64,000 bases of DNA from assembly GCA_033296885.1 (NCBI GenBank), contig MU863907.1, forward strand, positions 124,001 through 188,000. The letters run 5' to 3'. The position numbers were made by a program, and so were the translations under genes. Below, piece by piece: positions 33,289-43,686 of the stretch (position 1 is its first letter; each line of letters opens with the position of its first letter). Below the pieces are notes generated by a model. It saw only the letters and a program-made list of their open reading frames with translations, had not been told where the DNA came from and searched no databases. This DNA comes from Triangularia verruculosa. Taxonomy: Eukaryota; Ascomycota; Sordariomycetes; Sordariales; Podosporaceae.

Positions 33289-36051
33289 TCAAGACCTCTG
33301 CTTCGGCATCTTCTTGCCTTCCAGGGTCTCCACATCCTTCTTTTCGTAATAATGCCCTCCAAACTCCGTAAGCCACTTGGGGTCAATTGGAATGACACTC
33401 CTGACAAACTCCTTGCTCGTCACCACCAGCTCATGGTAAATAATGACCCTCGGCGGTGGATCGATGCCTCTGACTACGCTGCTCGGGTGTACGTACACTG
33501 TCATGTTGTTTTTCAGCGTCCTGTACCCATCTCCGTTGCGATTCAACCTAGCAGCGTTTAGGAAAAAGGCTGATGTTAAGGCTCTCAGGATTGGGTTCAT
33601 ATTCGATATCCCGCCGCAAGACGAATCGGATCCCTCGAGCACCCGATCGCAAAGCTTGGCGAGCTGGTCCCGAACATCACGGGCTCTTGTTAGACTTCGC
33701 TGTGTTAGGAAATTTTCTTTCGCCCACATCGGAGAATAATCTGAGTCTACCCATTGGTTGTAGACGTTGAGCAGAGTCAGGTGGTCACCGCCATCCTTAA
33801 CTGTGAACCGCGCCCTGGCAGAGTCGGCATGAACGGCTTTGTCCTTTGGCCGGAAAAATAAAGTGGCCACCTCCCCGAGCATTGCGACAACGGTGAGCAC
33901 CTCCGAGACGCATTCTTCGGCGGTGGCAGCAATGAGAGCCTTGGCAAGCATTGGCTCAGCTGGGAACTCGCCCATTTGTCGACCGATTTTCGTCAACGCG
34001 CCAGCCGAATTGAGTGCTCCAAGGGCATAGAGAAGATTGAGAGACTTGATAAGAAGCTCAGTGGGCGGGGGATCCAGGAAGTCAAAGTTGAGCAGATCGT
34101 CGATACCTAGAGCCTTGAGCTGCAGAACCACACTGGAAAGCGACGTCCGTTGAATTTCAGGAGTTGGTGATTCGTCCATTTCAGATAGGTAAGCAAACCT
34201 AGTGTAAAGACGGAAGCATTTTCCTGGACGGACACGACCGGCACGGCCCATACGCTGGTTGGCAGCAGCCCGTGAGCAGGGCACCACGGCTAACGTTGAC
34301 TGACCTGTCGTGCCGACTGGGCTAAACGTATTCTCTTTGGCATAACCGGAATCAATGACATAAACAATGCCATCGATGGTCAGCGAAGTTTCGGCAATAT
34401 TTGTGGAAAACACCACCTTTCTTGCTTTTGGCGGTGTCGGCTCGAAGATTTTTGCTTGCATTTCTGAAGGCATGTTGGCATAGATTGGCAAAGCGATAAT
34501 CTCAGGCACTCGACTCCCTAGTTGCCTTTTGATCTCTGTAACTTGTTCGCAGGCATGGTCGATTTCTTCTTGACCTGTGAGAAACACAAGAATATCGCCC
34601 TCAGGCTGTGTTGCATGGAGCTGGAAGACAGTTGCGATGCTGGCTTCCACGTAGTTGGCTTCGGGCTTCTCTGTGTAGTAGACCTCCACAGGGTGGACTC
34701 TGCCAGGGACGTTGAAGATAGGCGCTCCGTCAAAGTACGAGCTGAACTTCTCCGCATTGAGGGTGGCTGATGAAATGATGAGCTTCAGTTCTGGCCTGGC
34801 TCTTGTGAGATCCTTGATTAACGCTAGCAGGATATCGGTATGGACGGTTCTCTCGTGGGCTTCGTCGATGATGATGGCCGAGTATCCTTCCAATGTTGGT
34901 GATGTAACCATCTCTCTTAGAAGCATACCATCCGTCATGTACTTGAGGATGGTCTTTTCGCTGGTGCAGTCTTCGAACCGGATAGAGTATCCGACTTCTC
35001 TGCCCACCTTCACGCCCATCTCGTCAGAAACACGAGCAGCAACACTCATGGCTGCAACTCGACGAGGCTGCGTACAGGCAACCTTCATGCCATCGTTAGT
35101 GTAGCCAGCTTCATGTAGGTATTGGGGTATTTGAGTTGTTTTTCCCGAACCAGTCTCACCAACGAGGATCAACACTTGGTATTCCTTGATGGCATCCAGA
35201 AAGGCGTCGCGGTAGGCATACACCGGGAGACTCTTTCGAACCTCCTGGATGGACATCTGCGCTCGTTCAGCTGCCTCGATCCGGGCCTTGAGTACTCTTT
35301 GCTCCTGGGTTAAGCCGTCACTGGGTTGGGCGAGCTTTGCGGCTGCGTCTCGGACAAACGCAATGTTGTCTTCGTCCAGCAAAAAATCGTACTTGCCCTC
35401 CTCTTCTTCCCGTTCTCGACTTTGGATTTGCGCCTTTGCTTTGACGGTCTGTTCCCGTTCCCATTCCTCATACTCGGTGATGTGTTTTTCGTTACCAAAC
35501 TGGTCCCTCTCAACATGCCGCCTGTTGAGCGCCTCTTCCTTCTTCTTGCTATCGGCACCGTACTGGTCAGGCAGGCGGTAGCCATCTTGATAATCGTCGA
35601 TGCGCAATCGCTCCTCGGCCAGCCGTAGGATTTCGCGATTCTTGGCAAAGTCTGCCTTTTCCCTTTCCGACAAGCGCACTCCAGACCTCAGCTCAGCTGT
35701 CTCCTCCGCAACTTGTTTTCGAAGGAGCGCGAGCTTCTCAGTTTCTCTCTTGGCCAGATAGTCGAGTCGTGACTTGAGGCGCAGATCGGTTGTTTTGGAA
35801 TCGTCGCGCCCCGTATCTCCTCGGCTTATCCTAGAGCCGCTCCCTCTGTCCCTGTCTCTTCGATCACTATCTCTATCGCTCGCTTTTTCTCGTGGGGATC
35901 TGGAGCGTCGATGCCGCGGTGATTCCTCTCCATCTCGCCGTTTGTGCCGTCGGGGGGATCGTGATCGGTCGCGTGTGCGCTTCCGTTCCTTTGATGGCTC
36001 AGAGGGGCCATCCTCCATAGGCACGAAAGCATATCGTTTGTTGGAAGCCAT
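33289..36051 (-). CDS. PRP2: DEAH-box pre-mRNA splicing helicase, Prp2/DHX16 type
   Basis: A single uninterrupted frame of 920 aa. The N-terminal 100 residues are Arg/Ser/Asp-rich (RDRSRSPRRHKRR), followed by a charged coiled region. The helicase core has Walker A GETGSGKT at 298-305, DEAH at 396-399, SAT at 428-430, the TNIAETSLTI and QRMGRAGR motifs, then the winged-helix/ratchet, HA2 and OB-fold regions. The YDFLLDEDNIAFVRD element just before the core is typical of Prp2/Cdc28/DHX16, which remodels the spliceosome before the first catalytic step together with the G-patch protein Spp2. Prp22, Prp16 and Prp43 lack this N-terminal pattern. Absence of introns in a gene of this size contrasts with most neighbours. 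Confidence 0.93.
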   Translation of the reverse strand: MASNKRYAFVPMEDGPSEPSKERKRTRDRSRSPRRHKRRDGEESPRHRRSRSPREKASDRDSDRRDRDRGSGSRISRGDTGRDDSKTTDLRLKSRLDYLAKRETEKLALLRKQVAEETAELRSGVRLSEREKADFAKNREILRLAEERLRIDDYQDGYRLPDQYGADSKKKEEALNRRHVERDQFGNEKHITEYEEWEREQTVKAKAQIQSREREEEEGKYDFLLDEDNIAFVRDAAAKLAQPSDGLTQEQRVLKARIEAAERAQMSIQEVRKSLPVYAYRDAFLDAIKEYQVLILVGETGSGKTTQIPQYLHEAGYTNDGMKVACTQPRRVAAMSVAARVSDEMGVKVGREVGYSIRFEDCTSEKTILKYMTDGMLLREMVTSPTLEGYSAIIIDEAHERTVHTDILLALIKDLTRARPELKLIISSATLNAEKFSSYFDGAPIFNVPGRVHPVEVYYTEKPEANYVEASIATVFQLHATQPEGDILVFLTGQEEIDHACEQVTEIKRQLGSRVPEIIALPIYANMPSEMQAKIFEPTPPKARKVVFSTNIAETSLTIDGIVYVIDSGYAKENTFSPVGTTGQSTLAVVPCSRAAANQRMGRAGRVRPGKCFRLYTRFAYLSEMDESPTPEIQRTSLSSVVLQLKALGIDDLLNFDFLDPPPTELLIKSLNLLYALGALNSAGALTKIGRQMGEFPAEPMLAKALIAATAEECVSEVLTVVAMLGEVATLFFRPKDKAVHADSARARFTVKDGGDHLTLLNVYNQWVDSDYSPMWAKENFLTQRSLTRARDVRDQLAKLCDRVLEGSDSSCGGISNMNPILRALTSAFFLNAARLNRNGDGYRTLKNNMTVYVHPSSVVRGIDPPPRVIIYHELVVTSKEFVRSVIPIDPKWLTEFGGHYYEKKDVETLEGKKMPKQRS

Positions 36052-37129
36052 TGTGGGCGCCTGGGGTCGATGATGTTGAAGGTTAGACTCGCGACACCTC
36101 GAAATCTTATCTTATCCTGCCGTGTATGGCGCACAGACCATATTGACCATCCTCGAAGTGTCTCTTGTCTGGCGTTTGTGGAAATATCTCAAAATCACGG
36201 GGTCGAAAGTCGGCGGCTCCTTGCTCTTCTTTGAAGGAATTCCAGTCATTATCATTTCTTTCTGAATCGTCGTCGACCTTATTGGCTTATCAATACCGAG
36301 GGCCAAGGAGAAGTTCACGGGTTAGGGTTCGCCACTGGTTTCTTTTCTATTGTATGTGAATTTTCGAATGCAGTTCTACACCCAAACTCTCCTACATATT
36401 TCGGCCAGCTTGGCAAATCTTTCCATATCTGGGGTGTGTTCGCTGAATCATGGACACAATTGCCATCATCAGTGCCCCAGTGGCTTTCGCCCTCTCAGCT
36501 CTTTCCTCGAGTTCTGGCTCCCGATGTTAGAGCCCCATGAGCCAATCAGATCGAATTGTTCATGGCCAGCTATTGTTGGGGTCATGCCGAATCGCCGTGG
36601 GTGGGAGACCCATCTGAAACAGAAGATAGTCAAAAGATGGAATGTCTCGGGAATTGTCCATGTGATCAATCTTGGATTCGCTATCAAACACCAATTTCTC
36701 GGTTGCTGTACAAGTTGAACCTGCATCAATATGGCCTCTTTTCAAGGGGCTCACGGCGTTCGGCACAGTTCGGTTGGACCCACTCGTCTCAAGATGTCAC
36801 AGCTCCGATGACACAATGCGGTAGCGCCGCCGTTTACGGATAGGGAGGCTGTGATGGGGCGCTCAGATCTTCAACGCCTCTCAGTTATCATTCAAAAGTC
36901 GGAATTTCACCTCACTCCATTGGATCCATCGGCTTGCATCGCAACATTCGTTCCCTGCTATAACACTGACACCGTCAGTAGCCTCTCGTCCTTTTAGTAC
37001 ATTTATCAGTGCTGTGATACCCATCTATCCGTCGACATAGCATTGGCGCACCACACACACGACACACACCCGCTATAACACTCGGCCGAATCACAACAGC
37101 AGACAACCACACCTATACAATTAGCCACA
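36052..37129. other. intergenic, divergent promoter region (PRP2-like / PCS60)
   Basis: This 1.1-kb gap lies between divergent genes. A telomere-repeat-like GGGTTAGGGTT is at 36319-36329, about 270 bases before the helicase start. The 120 bases before PCS60 are CA-rich. No gene is seen. Confidence 0.45.
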
Positions 37130-38677
37130 ATGTCTACCCTCAAATCGGCCATCAATGGAGCCAGCGACGCGGTGGCTGTAATTGTACCATCGAAGCCAAC
37201 GCCTTTGGTTGTGAAGTACAAGGACCTCCTGGCTGAGGTCCTGTCGTTCCAGCAAAAGCTTGCTGCCATTGGCATCACTCAAGGATCCCCTGTGTCCATC
37301 GCCACGGTCAACTCGTACGAGTTCATCGTCTCTTTTCTCGCTGCTTCATGGCAACGTGGAATTGCCGCGCCGCTGAACCCTGCCTACAAGCAAGAGGAGT
37401 TTGAGTTCTATATCGAGGACGTCAAGTCAGCTATTGTCTTGGTTCCCAAAGGCGCGTACCAGAAGGGTGCGCCCGCCGTCAAGGCCGCTCAAAAGTTCAA
37501 TGCTGCTATTGCTGAGTGCTATTGGGATGACTTGAAGAAGGAGGTCGCGCTGGACGTCAAGGAACTCGGGCAGCTGAAGGGCAAGGGCCAGCAGCCGTTG
37601 TTGAAGCCACAACCTGACGACGTTGCTTTGGTCCTCCACACAAGTGGTACCACGTCTCGGCCCAAGGTCGTTCCTCTTTCTCACCGCAACCTGACCAGAA
37701 CGATGAGAAACATCCAGCAGACCTACCAGTTGACTGCTGCGGACCGGACCATGCTCGTCATGCCACTCTTTCACGTCCACGGTCTCCTCTGCGGTCTCTT
37801 GGCCCCTCTCCTCATCGGCGGGTCAATGATTGTGCCAACCAAGTTCTCTGCTACTGACTTCTGGCAAGACTTCATTACCTACAAGGCAAACTGGTACACT
37901 GCCGTACCCACCATCCACCAAATTTTGCTCAAGCACCCTACCCCGAACCCCCTCCCAAAGATCCGATTCATTCGGTCATGCTCGTCTCCGCTTTCGCCGA
38001 CCGTCTTCCACGCCCTTGAGAAGACCTACAATGCCCCCGTGTTGGAGGCATATGCCATGACAGAAGCCGCTCATCAGATGACGTCCAACCCACTACCTCC
38101 AGCAAAACGAAAGCCTGGTACTGTTGGCATTGGCCAAGGTGTAGAAGTCGTCATTCTTGACGATGCGGGCAACAAATTGCCCCAGGGCACTGAAGGAGAG
38201 ATCTCCATTCGTGGCGAAAATGTGACATCTGGGTATCTCAACAACCCTGAGGCCAACAAGTCTGCTTTTACAGCCAGTGGCTATTTCCGGACCGGCGACC
38301 AGGGCAAGTTGGATGAGGATGGCTATGTCGTTATCACTGGCCGTATCAAGGAGCTCATCAATAAGGGTGGTGAAAAGATCTCGCCCATTGAGCTGGACAA
38401 TGTCCTTACAAGGAACCCTGCTGTGTCCGAAGCTGTCAGCTTTGCTATCTCGGATGAGATGTATGGGCAAGACATTGGCGTTGCCATTGTTCTCAAGCCT
38501 GGTCAGAAATTGAATGAGGAGGATGTGAAGAAGTGGGTTGGAGACAAGTTGGCCAAGTTCAAGATTCCCAAGAAGGTCTATTTTACCGACGTCATGCCCA
38601 AGACGGCGACCGGCAAGATTCAGCGGCGTATTGTGGCTGAGACGATGCAGAAGAAGGATGGGAAGGCTAAGTTGTAA
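37130..38677 (+). CDS. PCS60: peroxisomal oxalyl-CoA synthetase / AMP-forming acyl-CoA ligase, Pcs60 type
   Basis: An intronless 515-aa protein of the AMP-binding family. Visible motifs are the P-loop LHTSGTTSRPKVV, the YAMTEAAHQM adenylate motif, TGDQGKLDEDGYVVITGRIKE with the hinge, and the catalytic lysine in KTATGKIQRR. The C-terminus is KAKL, so the last three residues AKL are a type 1 peroxisomal targeting signal. Length and the HTSGTTSRPK variant match yeast Pcs60 and plant AAE3, which make oxalyl-CoA from oxalate, ATP and CoA as the first step of oxalate breakdown. Activity toward other short acids cannot be excluded from sequence. The start follows a CA-rich leader with ACAATG context. 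Confidence 0.94.
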   Translation: MSTLKSAINGASDAVAVIVPSKPTPLVVKYKDLLAEVLSFQQKLAAIGITQGSPVSIATVNSYEFIVSFLAASWQRGIAAPLNPAYKQEEFEFYIEDVKSAIVLVPKGAYQKGAPAVKAAQKFNAAIAECYWDDLKKEVALDVKELGQLKGKGQQPLLKPQPDDVALVLHTSGTTSRPKVVPLSHRNLTRTMRNIQQTYQLTAADRTMLVMPLFHVHGLLCGLLAPLLIGGSMIVPTKFSATDFWQDFITYKANWYTAVPTIHQILLKHPTPNPLPKIRFIRSCSSPLSPTVFHALEKTYNAPVLEAYAMTEAAHQMTSNPLPPAKRKPGTVGIGQGVEVVILDDAGNKLPQGTEGEISIRGENVTSGYLNNPEANKSAFTASGYFRTGDQGKLDEDGYVVITGRIKELINKGGEKISPIELDNVLTRNPAVSEAVSFAISDEMYGQDIGVAIVLKPGQKLNEEDVKKWVGDKLAKFKIPKKVYFTDVMPKTATGKIQRRIVAETMQKKDGKAKL

Positions 38678-39507
38678 GCTGACCTTGGAGGAATCAGGGC
38701 TGTTGTGGTGTGTTTACTCTGTTGCGGGGTGTTGGCTCGGAGTCTTAGATTGCCACCTTGCAGCCTGTAAGATGGAACTGGAATGATTGGATATGTCTTA
38801 GCCTTTCTTAGATTTTTGCAAACAGAATAGAACATACATTACGTTTTCCCTTCTTAACCAGAGAGAATGACTCAAACCTGCGTGCCTACATACTCAAGGC
38901 AAACAAAAAACCAGGCAGTTGCTGCATGCAATCCCAATGTCTGGTGGACCTTGTATCTGCATCAAGCATGGCGATTTCACATGCTTGACGTTATCTCTCT
39001 CTCTCGAGAAATTCCGCTACTGCATCTTGCTAGCACGTTACCATCGTCTTGAAGGCTCACATATGAGATTCATCCTGAATACCAGATCGGGATGCTGTTG
39101 ATATGGTCCGTGCGCAGCCCCTGAGCCACTGTAAACACCGACCCCTTTTTCCAAACTGACAGCTGCTGATGCCACAGCAAACCAACCATAGCGAAAACGA
39201 CAGCTTTGATGCAAGATCCCGGCATGCCCTACATTTCGTTGATGACACTTTGTGAGGAACGTTACACTGTAGGTGCTCTCTTTCCAAGTCCCTGAAGCTT
39301 TGAACCAGCTGCCGAAGAGTTCCTTCCTCAGTGGCAGCTCTTGCAGCAATTCCATGGCAGCTCTTATTAGGTACGGAAGGTACGACAGAGTCAACACACT
39401 CAAAGTGATGTCGGGTTGGATGTGCCTTCCTCTGGATATTGACGCGGGGCACCGGCCACCGGCCACAAAATTTTCGAAATATTTATTCGGCGACCCGCGT
39501 TCCAGCG

Positions 39508-39569
39508 TTCTCTCTCTTCTTCCACCTGCCCACCCACATTCTCTCTCTTCTTCCATCTGCCCACCCACC
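39508..39569. repeat. 31-bp direct tandem duplication
   Basis: Two adjacent copies of a CT-rich unit (start TTCTCTCTCTTCTTCC, end CTGCCCACCCAC) differ at a C/T in the middle and at the last base. The period of 31 bases is directly visible. It lies in the CT-rich leader region of the following gene. Confidence 0.85.
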
Positions 39570-39754
39570 CACCTCCAGCTCTGAAGGCGAGAACATCATC
39601 GCCGCAGCAACTTGAACGACTAATCAACGCCCCCAAGGCTTTGTTTAACCATCTGCTGCAATATTCAAGTGTGCGACTCCCTCGAACCTTTTTCTCTCTG
39701 CTTCCTCCCACCACAACAGCTGGGCAGTCAATCCCACCTTCGAGACTTCAACAG

Positions 39755-39816
39755 GTAAGACCTCCCAGGCTTATCCATAGCCAATTCAATCTCCCATTGT
39801 TTTCTCCCTGTTTCAG
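39755..39816 (+). other. probable 5'-UTR intron of the zinc-knuckle gene
   Basis: AACAG|GTAAGA at 39755 and TTTCAG at 39816 bound a 62-base stretch with a T-rich end, 200 bases before the start codon. It has the same size and signals as the coding introns of this gene. There is no reading frame to confirm it. Confidence 0.4.
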
Positions 39817-40016
39817 GCAGCAGGTTTATTTCTGCGCCCCCGGCTCCTTCCCTCTCCCCTTGCACCCCGCCCCACGGCAGGTTGGTCGAGCGACTTTTGC
39901 CTATTTCTACACCTCCATCGTCGTTTGACTAACTGACTTCTTCAAGACAACTCTTGGAATTCCAACCTCCAAACTCCATCAGCTTCATCTAGCCAGGATC
40001 GAGCTGAATCGCCAAC

Positions 40017-41741
40017 ATGTCTTGGGACGATAACAACAACGTCGCCGCCAACGAGTGGGACGCTCCTGCTCCTGCTGCTGGCGGTGATGATTGGGACAGC
40101 GCTCCCGCTCCTGTGACCAAAGATATGAACGACTTTGGCATGGACAACTCTGGAGGTGCTGCCCAGCCCGGTGGCGACGATGCTGGCGGTGACAACCGCG
40201 GTTGTTTCAACTGCGGCGAGACCGGGTAAGTTCTACAATCACTTTCTTCCTTCGCAAAGTACCACCACTGATCGATCACCAGTCACAACAAGGCCGATTG
40301 CCCCAACCCACGCAAGCCTCTTGGTGCCTGCCGCCGCTGCGGCGATGAAGGTCATTACAGCAAGGATTGCCCGACCGCTGGCCCCATGACCTGCAATGGC
40401 TGCGGCTCAACTGAACACCTCCGGAAGGAGTGCCCGGATGCCGGGCCTCTTCTGTGCAAGAATTGTGCTGAGGAGGGTAAGTGACTCCCATCTGGTTGAA
40501 TGACTGCGGAAATAGAGGTATTGACCTGCAGTGCCCCAGGCCACACTGTCTCCGCTTGCGAGAACGCTCGCAAGATTGATCGCAGCGACATTCCTGACAA
40601 GACCACCGAGGAGGCTTGGGAGATGATCAAGGCTGCTGTCGCCGAGCGCGACATTGATGATCTCAAGACTGCGGTTCAAATCTACGTCAAGTCGCAGCCG
40701 GAGTGCACTTATCAGCAACTCGAGTCTGCTTTCCGCAGCGAGGACGTTGGCGTCTGGCTCATTGCCTTGGAGCGACCCAGTGTTTCGACTCTCACCAACA
40801 TGGACCTCCAGGGTCATCTCGGCAAGAAGTACACAGTCTCTTACCGCTTCTCACCCAATCCTGCCCGTCCTCGCGAGCGTGATGGTTGGCCTGAGAATGA
40901 CGAGGAGCGCATGGCCCGCCTCGCCGATGCTGGTGAGCTTGTCGCTGGCGGCCTGCCCAAGTGCCGCAATTGTGACCAGCTTGGTCACATCTCCAAAAAT
41001 TGCAAGGAGGATAAGCGCGAGTCTGAGCGCATCCAAATCAAGTGCTACAACTGCGACGAGGTTGGACACCGGGTCCGTGACTGTAAGTGATGGTCTTGTT
41101 GAATATTCTACCCATGAGGCTAACTTTGATGACAGGCCCGACTCCCCGCGTGGACAAGTCATTGTGCAAGAACTGTGGTCAGCTTGGCCACCCTGTCTCC
41201 GAGTGCACTGAGCCTCGCTCCGCCGAGGGCGTTGAGTGCCGCAAGTGCAATGAGAGTGAGTTATCACCGTGAACCCGATATTGTTGATGGTCGATCGAGA
41301 GCTGACGGATTCTGTTTAGCTGGTCACTTTTCTCGTGACTGCCCCTCTGCCGGCCCCCGTGGCTGCCGCAACTGCGGGCAAGAGGGACATAATGCCAGGG
41401 AGTGTACGGAGCCCAAAAACATGGACAACGTCCAGTGTCGCAACTGCGACGAGATGGGCCACTTCTCTAAGGAGTGCCCCAAGCCCCGCGACTGTAAGTG
41501 ATCGTCGTCCACCAACACATTGCTGATGTGCTTGCTTGCTAACTATTCCCCACCAGACTCCCGCGTCGAGTGCCAAAACTGCAAAGAGAAGGGCCACACC
41601 AAGGTTCGTTGCCCGAATCCCTTGGTGTCGGACGAGGGTGGTGGCGGTGATGCCAACTTTGGTGGTGGTGGTGCCAGCTTCGGCAACAATGACTTTGGCT
41701 CCGCCCCTCCCCCAGCTGCCTCCAACGATGGAGGCTGGTAA
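40017..41741 (+). CDS. multi-CCHC zinc-knuckle nucleic-acid-binding protein (11 knuckles)
   Basis: Six exons: 40017-40225, 40283-40476, 40540-41082, 41136-41255, 41320-41493, 41557-41741; introns of 57, 63, 53, 64 and 63 nt, all with GTAAGT or GTGAGT donors. The product is 474 aa. After an acidic Trp/Asp/Pro N-terminus come four CX2CX4HX4C knuckles. Then comes an insert of roughly 130 residues, predicted helical (EEAWEMIKAAVAERDIDDLK), then seven more knuckles and a Gly-rich tail (GGGGDANFGGGGASFGNN). Fungal proteins of this kind are CNBP/Gis2 relatives and bind single-stranded RNA or DNA. The helical insert is not a family I can name. All five introns lie in or next to knuckles, four of them in phase 1. 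Confidence 0.93.
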
Positions 41742-42072
41742 ACGGCAGCTTCCTACATACCTATGACGATATGGTCTTTAGGGATTTGGGTGGAATTTCT
41801 GAAAGCTTCCGCCGACTTGAGCTGTTGATCTTCTGGGGTTATTTTCGGAGGAAGTGCTCTGCCCAGCTATAGAGACCTGAATAGGTGGCTTCTTACTTGG
41901 GCCTTATGCTCTCACAAACAAAAATGATGAGTTATCATTGATAATAATTGTTCCTGCGATGTGAAGATGATTGGGTTCTTCAAACTCGAGTCGAGGTATT
42001 GGTCTCAAACAGTGTCTCATGCTTGTTTGGAACAATCCAGCAGCTACGTACATTCTGTCTCACTAGCTCGGT
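41742..42072. other. intergenic, convergent 3' flanks
   Basis: Short AT-rich spacer between convergent genes; nothing else is seen in it. Confidence 0.5.
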
Positions 42073-43007
42073 TTACTTTGTCAAGACGCCGATGACGTGC
42101 GGCATGGTTTGGAACCAAGGCGAATTCGCTGGCTGTGCCAAGTCAACTTCCTCCCACGGCCCCGCGTCTTGAAGGAGATACTTGGATGTATCTCTGCACA
42201 TTTCGCAGCCGCCAACGAAGTGAGGCCAGAAGATGTTCATGAATGCTGTGTTTTTTCTGTTAACAGTGTTTAGGTGATTTCGGATCAAGAGATCGGATAC
42301 ATACACTGATACCACCCCAACCACTTGGGCTGCTTTGGTTCCCAGTGCTCTCCCTCCCCTGGCAAGTCGCCGTCAAACGTCTTGACGTGCTCGTAGACAT
42401 ACCACTTGCCGCCAGGCTTGAGGTACTCGTACAGCATTTTGATATTCTTGCGGGGTTCTGGAATCGAGCATAGGCACATGACGGTCATGACGCTGTCTAC
42501 GCTCCCCTTTTCGATATGCGCCGCTGATTCGAGGTCCTCGATACCCACGGGAATGACGTGGTATTTTCCCTCCAGCCCAGCCGATTTCACAGACTTGGAG
42601 AGGGAGGCGGCGTTGCCTTCGTTGGGCTCGACGCCGTAGATTTTGGTGATGGAGGGGATCTGCGAGAGGGTGGGGAGCCACATGCCGGATCCGGGGCCGA
42701 TTTCAAGGACTGTGCCTGAGAGGGGAGGATGGACGGGGGTTGGGTGGGTGATTCCCCTCGAGATGTTGCCGGAGAGGAGGGGGATGACAAGGGCAGAGGA
42801 GTTCTCCCGGACCTGGGGGCCGACGAAGGACCAGAAGTGGGTGAACCAGAGGGACTTCAGGTGGGAGAAGTTCCAGGGGAGGAGAAGGGTGGGATCGGAG
42901 AGGATGGTCCTGGGCAGGAAGGTGAGGGAGAGGAGGATGAATTTCTGGGGGAAGAGGAGGGAGGAGAGCATGTCCCAGAGGGAGTAGGATTCCTGCATGA
43001 CGGGCAT
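42073..43007 (-). CDS. membrane-associated SAM methyltransferase, METTL7-like
   Basis: Two exons: 43007-42305 and 42245-42073; intron 42246-42304 (GTATGT...CAG, phase 1). The product is 291 aa. The N-terminal 90 residues are hydrophobic and aromatic (FILLSLTFLPRTILS, LWFTHFWSFVG) and may sit in or on a membrane. The class I methyltransferase core follows: motif I VLEIGPGSGMW, the acidic GVEPNE, SVDSVMTVMCLCSI, and the post-motif LKPGGKWYVYEHV. The C-terminal pattern (FMNIFWPHFVGGCEMCRDTSKY, ending PHVIGVLTK) resembles animal METTL7/TMT1 thiol methyltransferases, which also have an N-terminal membrane anchor. The substrate is unknown in fungi; a lipid, thiol or secondary metabolite is possible. 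The splice join restores the conserved FWPHFVGGC block that the unspliced frame lacks. Confidence 0.85.
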
Positions 43008-43686
43008 GGGTGGATGAATGGTGGGAGCTCAAGAGCTCCAAATTTCAGATGAGGGGTCTGGACAAACGTCAGTGGGCGAGGACTTGAATTGAGCTGGGAG
43101 GGAAAAGGAAGGGTGCGTACAAAAAGGTGCGGGGGGGTGCGCTGCTCATATATATACTCTCATGCGCTAGTACGGTGACTTACACACCCATCAGCTGTCC
43201 AATCAAGCCCAACATTACTCCAGGCAGGAGAGAGAACCTCAGGGGCTGCCAGAGCTCTCCTTTTTGCCTCTGTACCCAAGATTTGCCGGGATGCGGGTTA
43301 GGGTTAAAGTTAGAGACAGCGCGTGCAGGGACAATGCTAGCGATAAGGAGGATAGCTGACGGCACCCAATTAGATTCGCCCGATAAGATTTACATGTTCC
43401 CAATGGCCACTCTGTCCTGCATTGGAGCTTCCCTGCGCCGTGCCACGAGCTGCGCTGCTCCTAGGATTCTGTATAAGTGTACTTTACCTCTTCAGCGCCA
43501 ACGAAATTTCCTCGCAACCACCGGCCGATTTCTCCTTTGATTTTTAGCTATCTGGACACATCTGGCCTCTTGTCACTCGTTCAAACCTTGGCTCACTCAT
43601 TCATCCCGCCGGCGCTCTTGCGCGCAATTCCCTGAAGTTATCGCAAAGGTATCGAGACCACCGCACATCCAAAACATACGGACAAG
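43008..43686. other. intergenic, divergent promoter region (methyltransferase / SCJ1)
   Basis: A telomere-repeat-like GGGTTAGGGTTA lies at 43295-43306, roughly midway between divergent starts. No gene is seen. Confidence 0.45.

Larger units (their letters stand above)
38678..40016. other. intergenic and 5' leader of the 11-knuckle gene
   Basis: The left part is the PCS60 3' flank. The right 500 bases are CT-rich and contain a 31-bp tandem duplication (39508-39569) and a probable 5'-UTR intron (39755-39816). No extra coding gene is supported. Confidence 0.45.
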
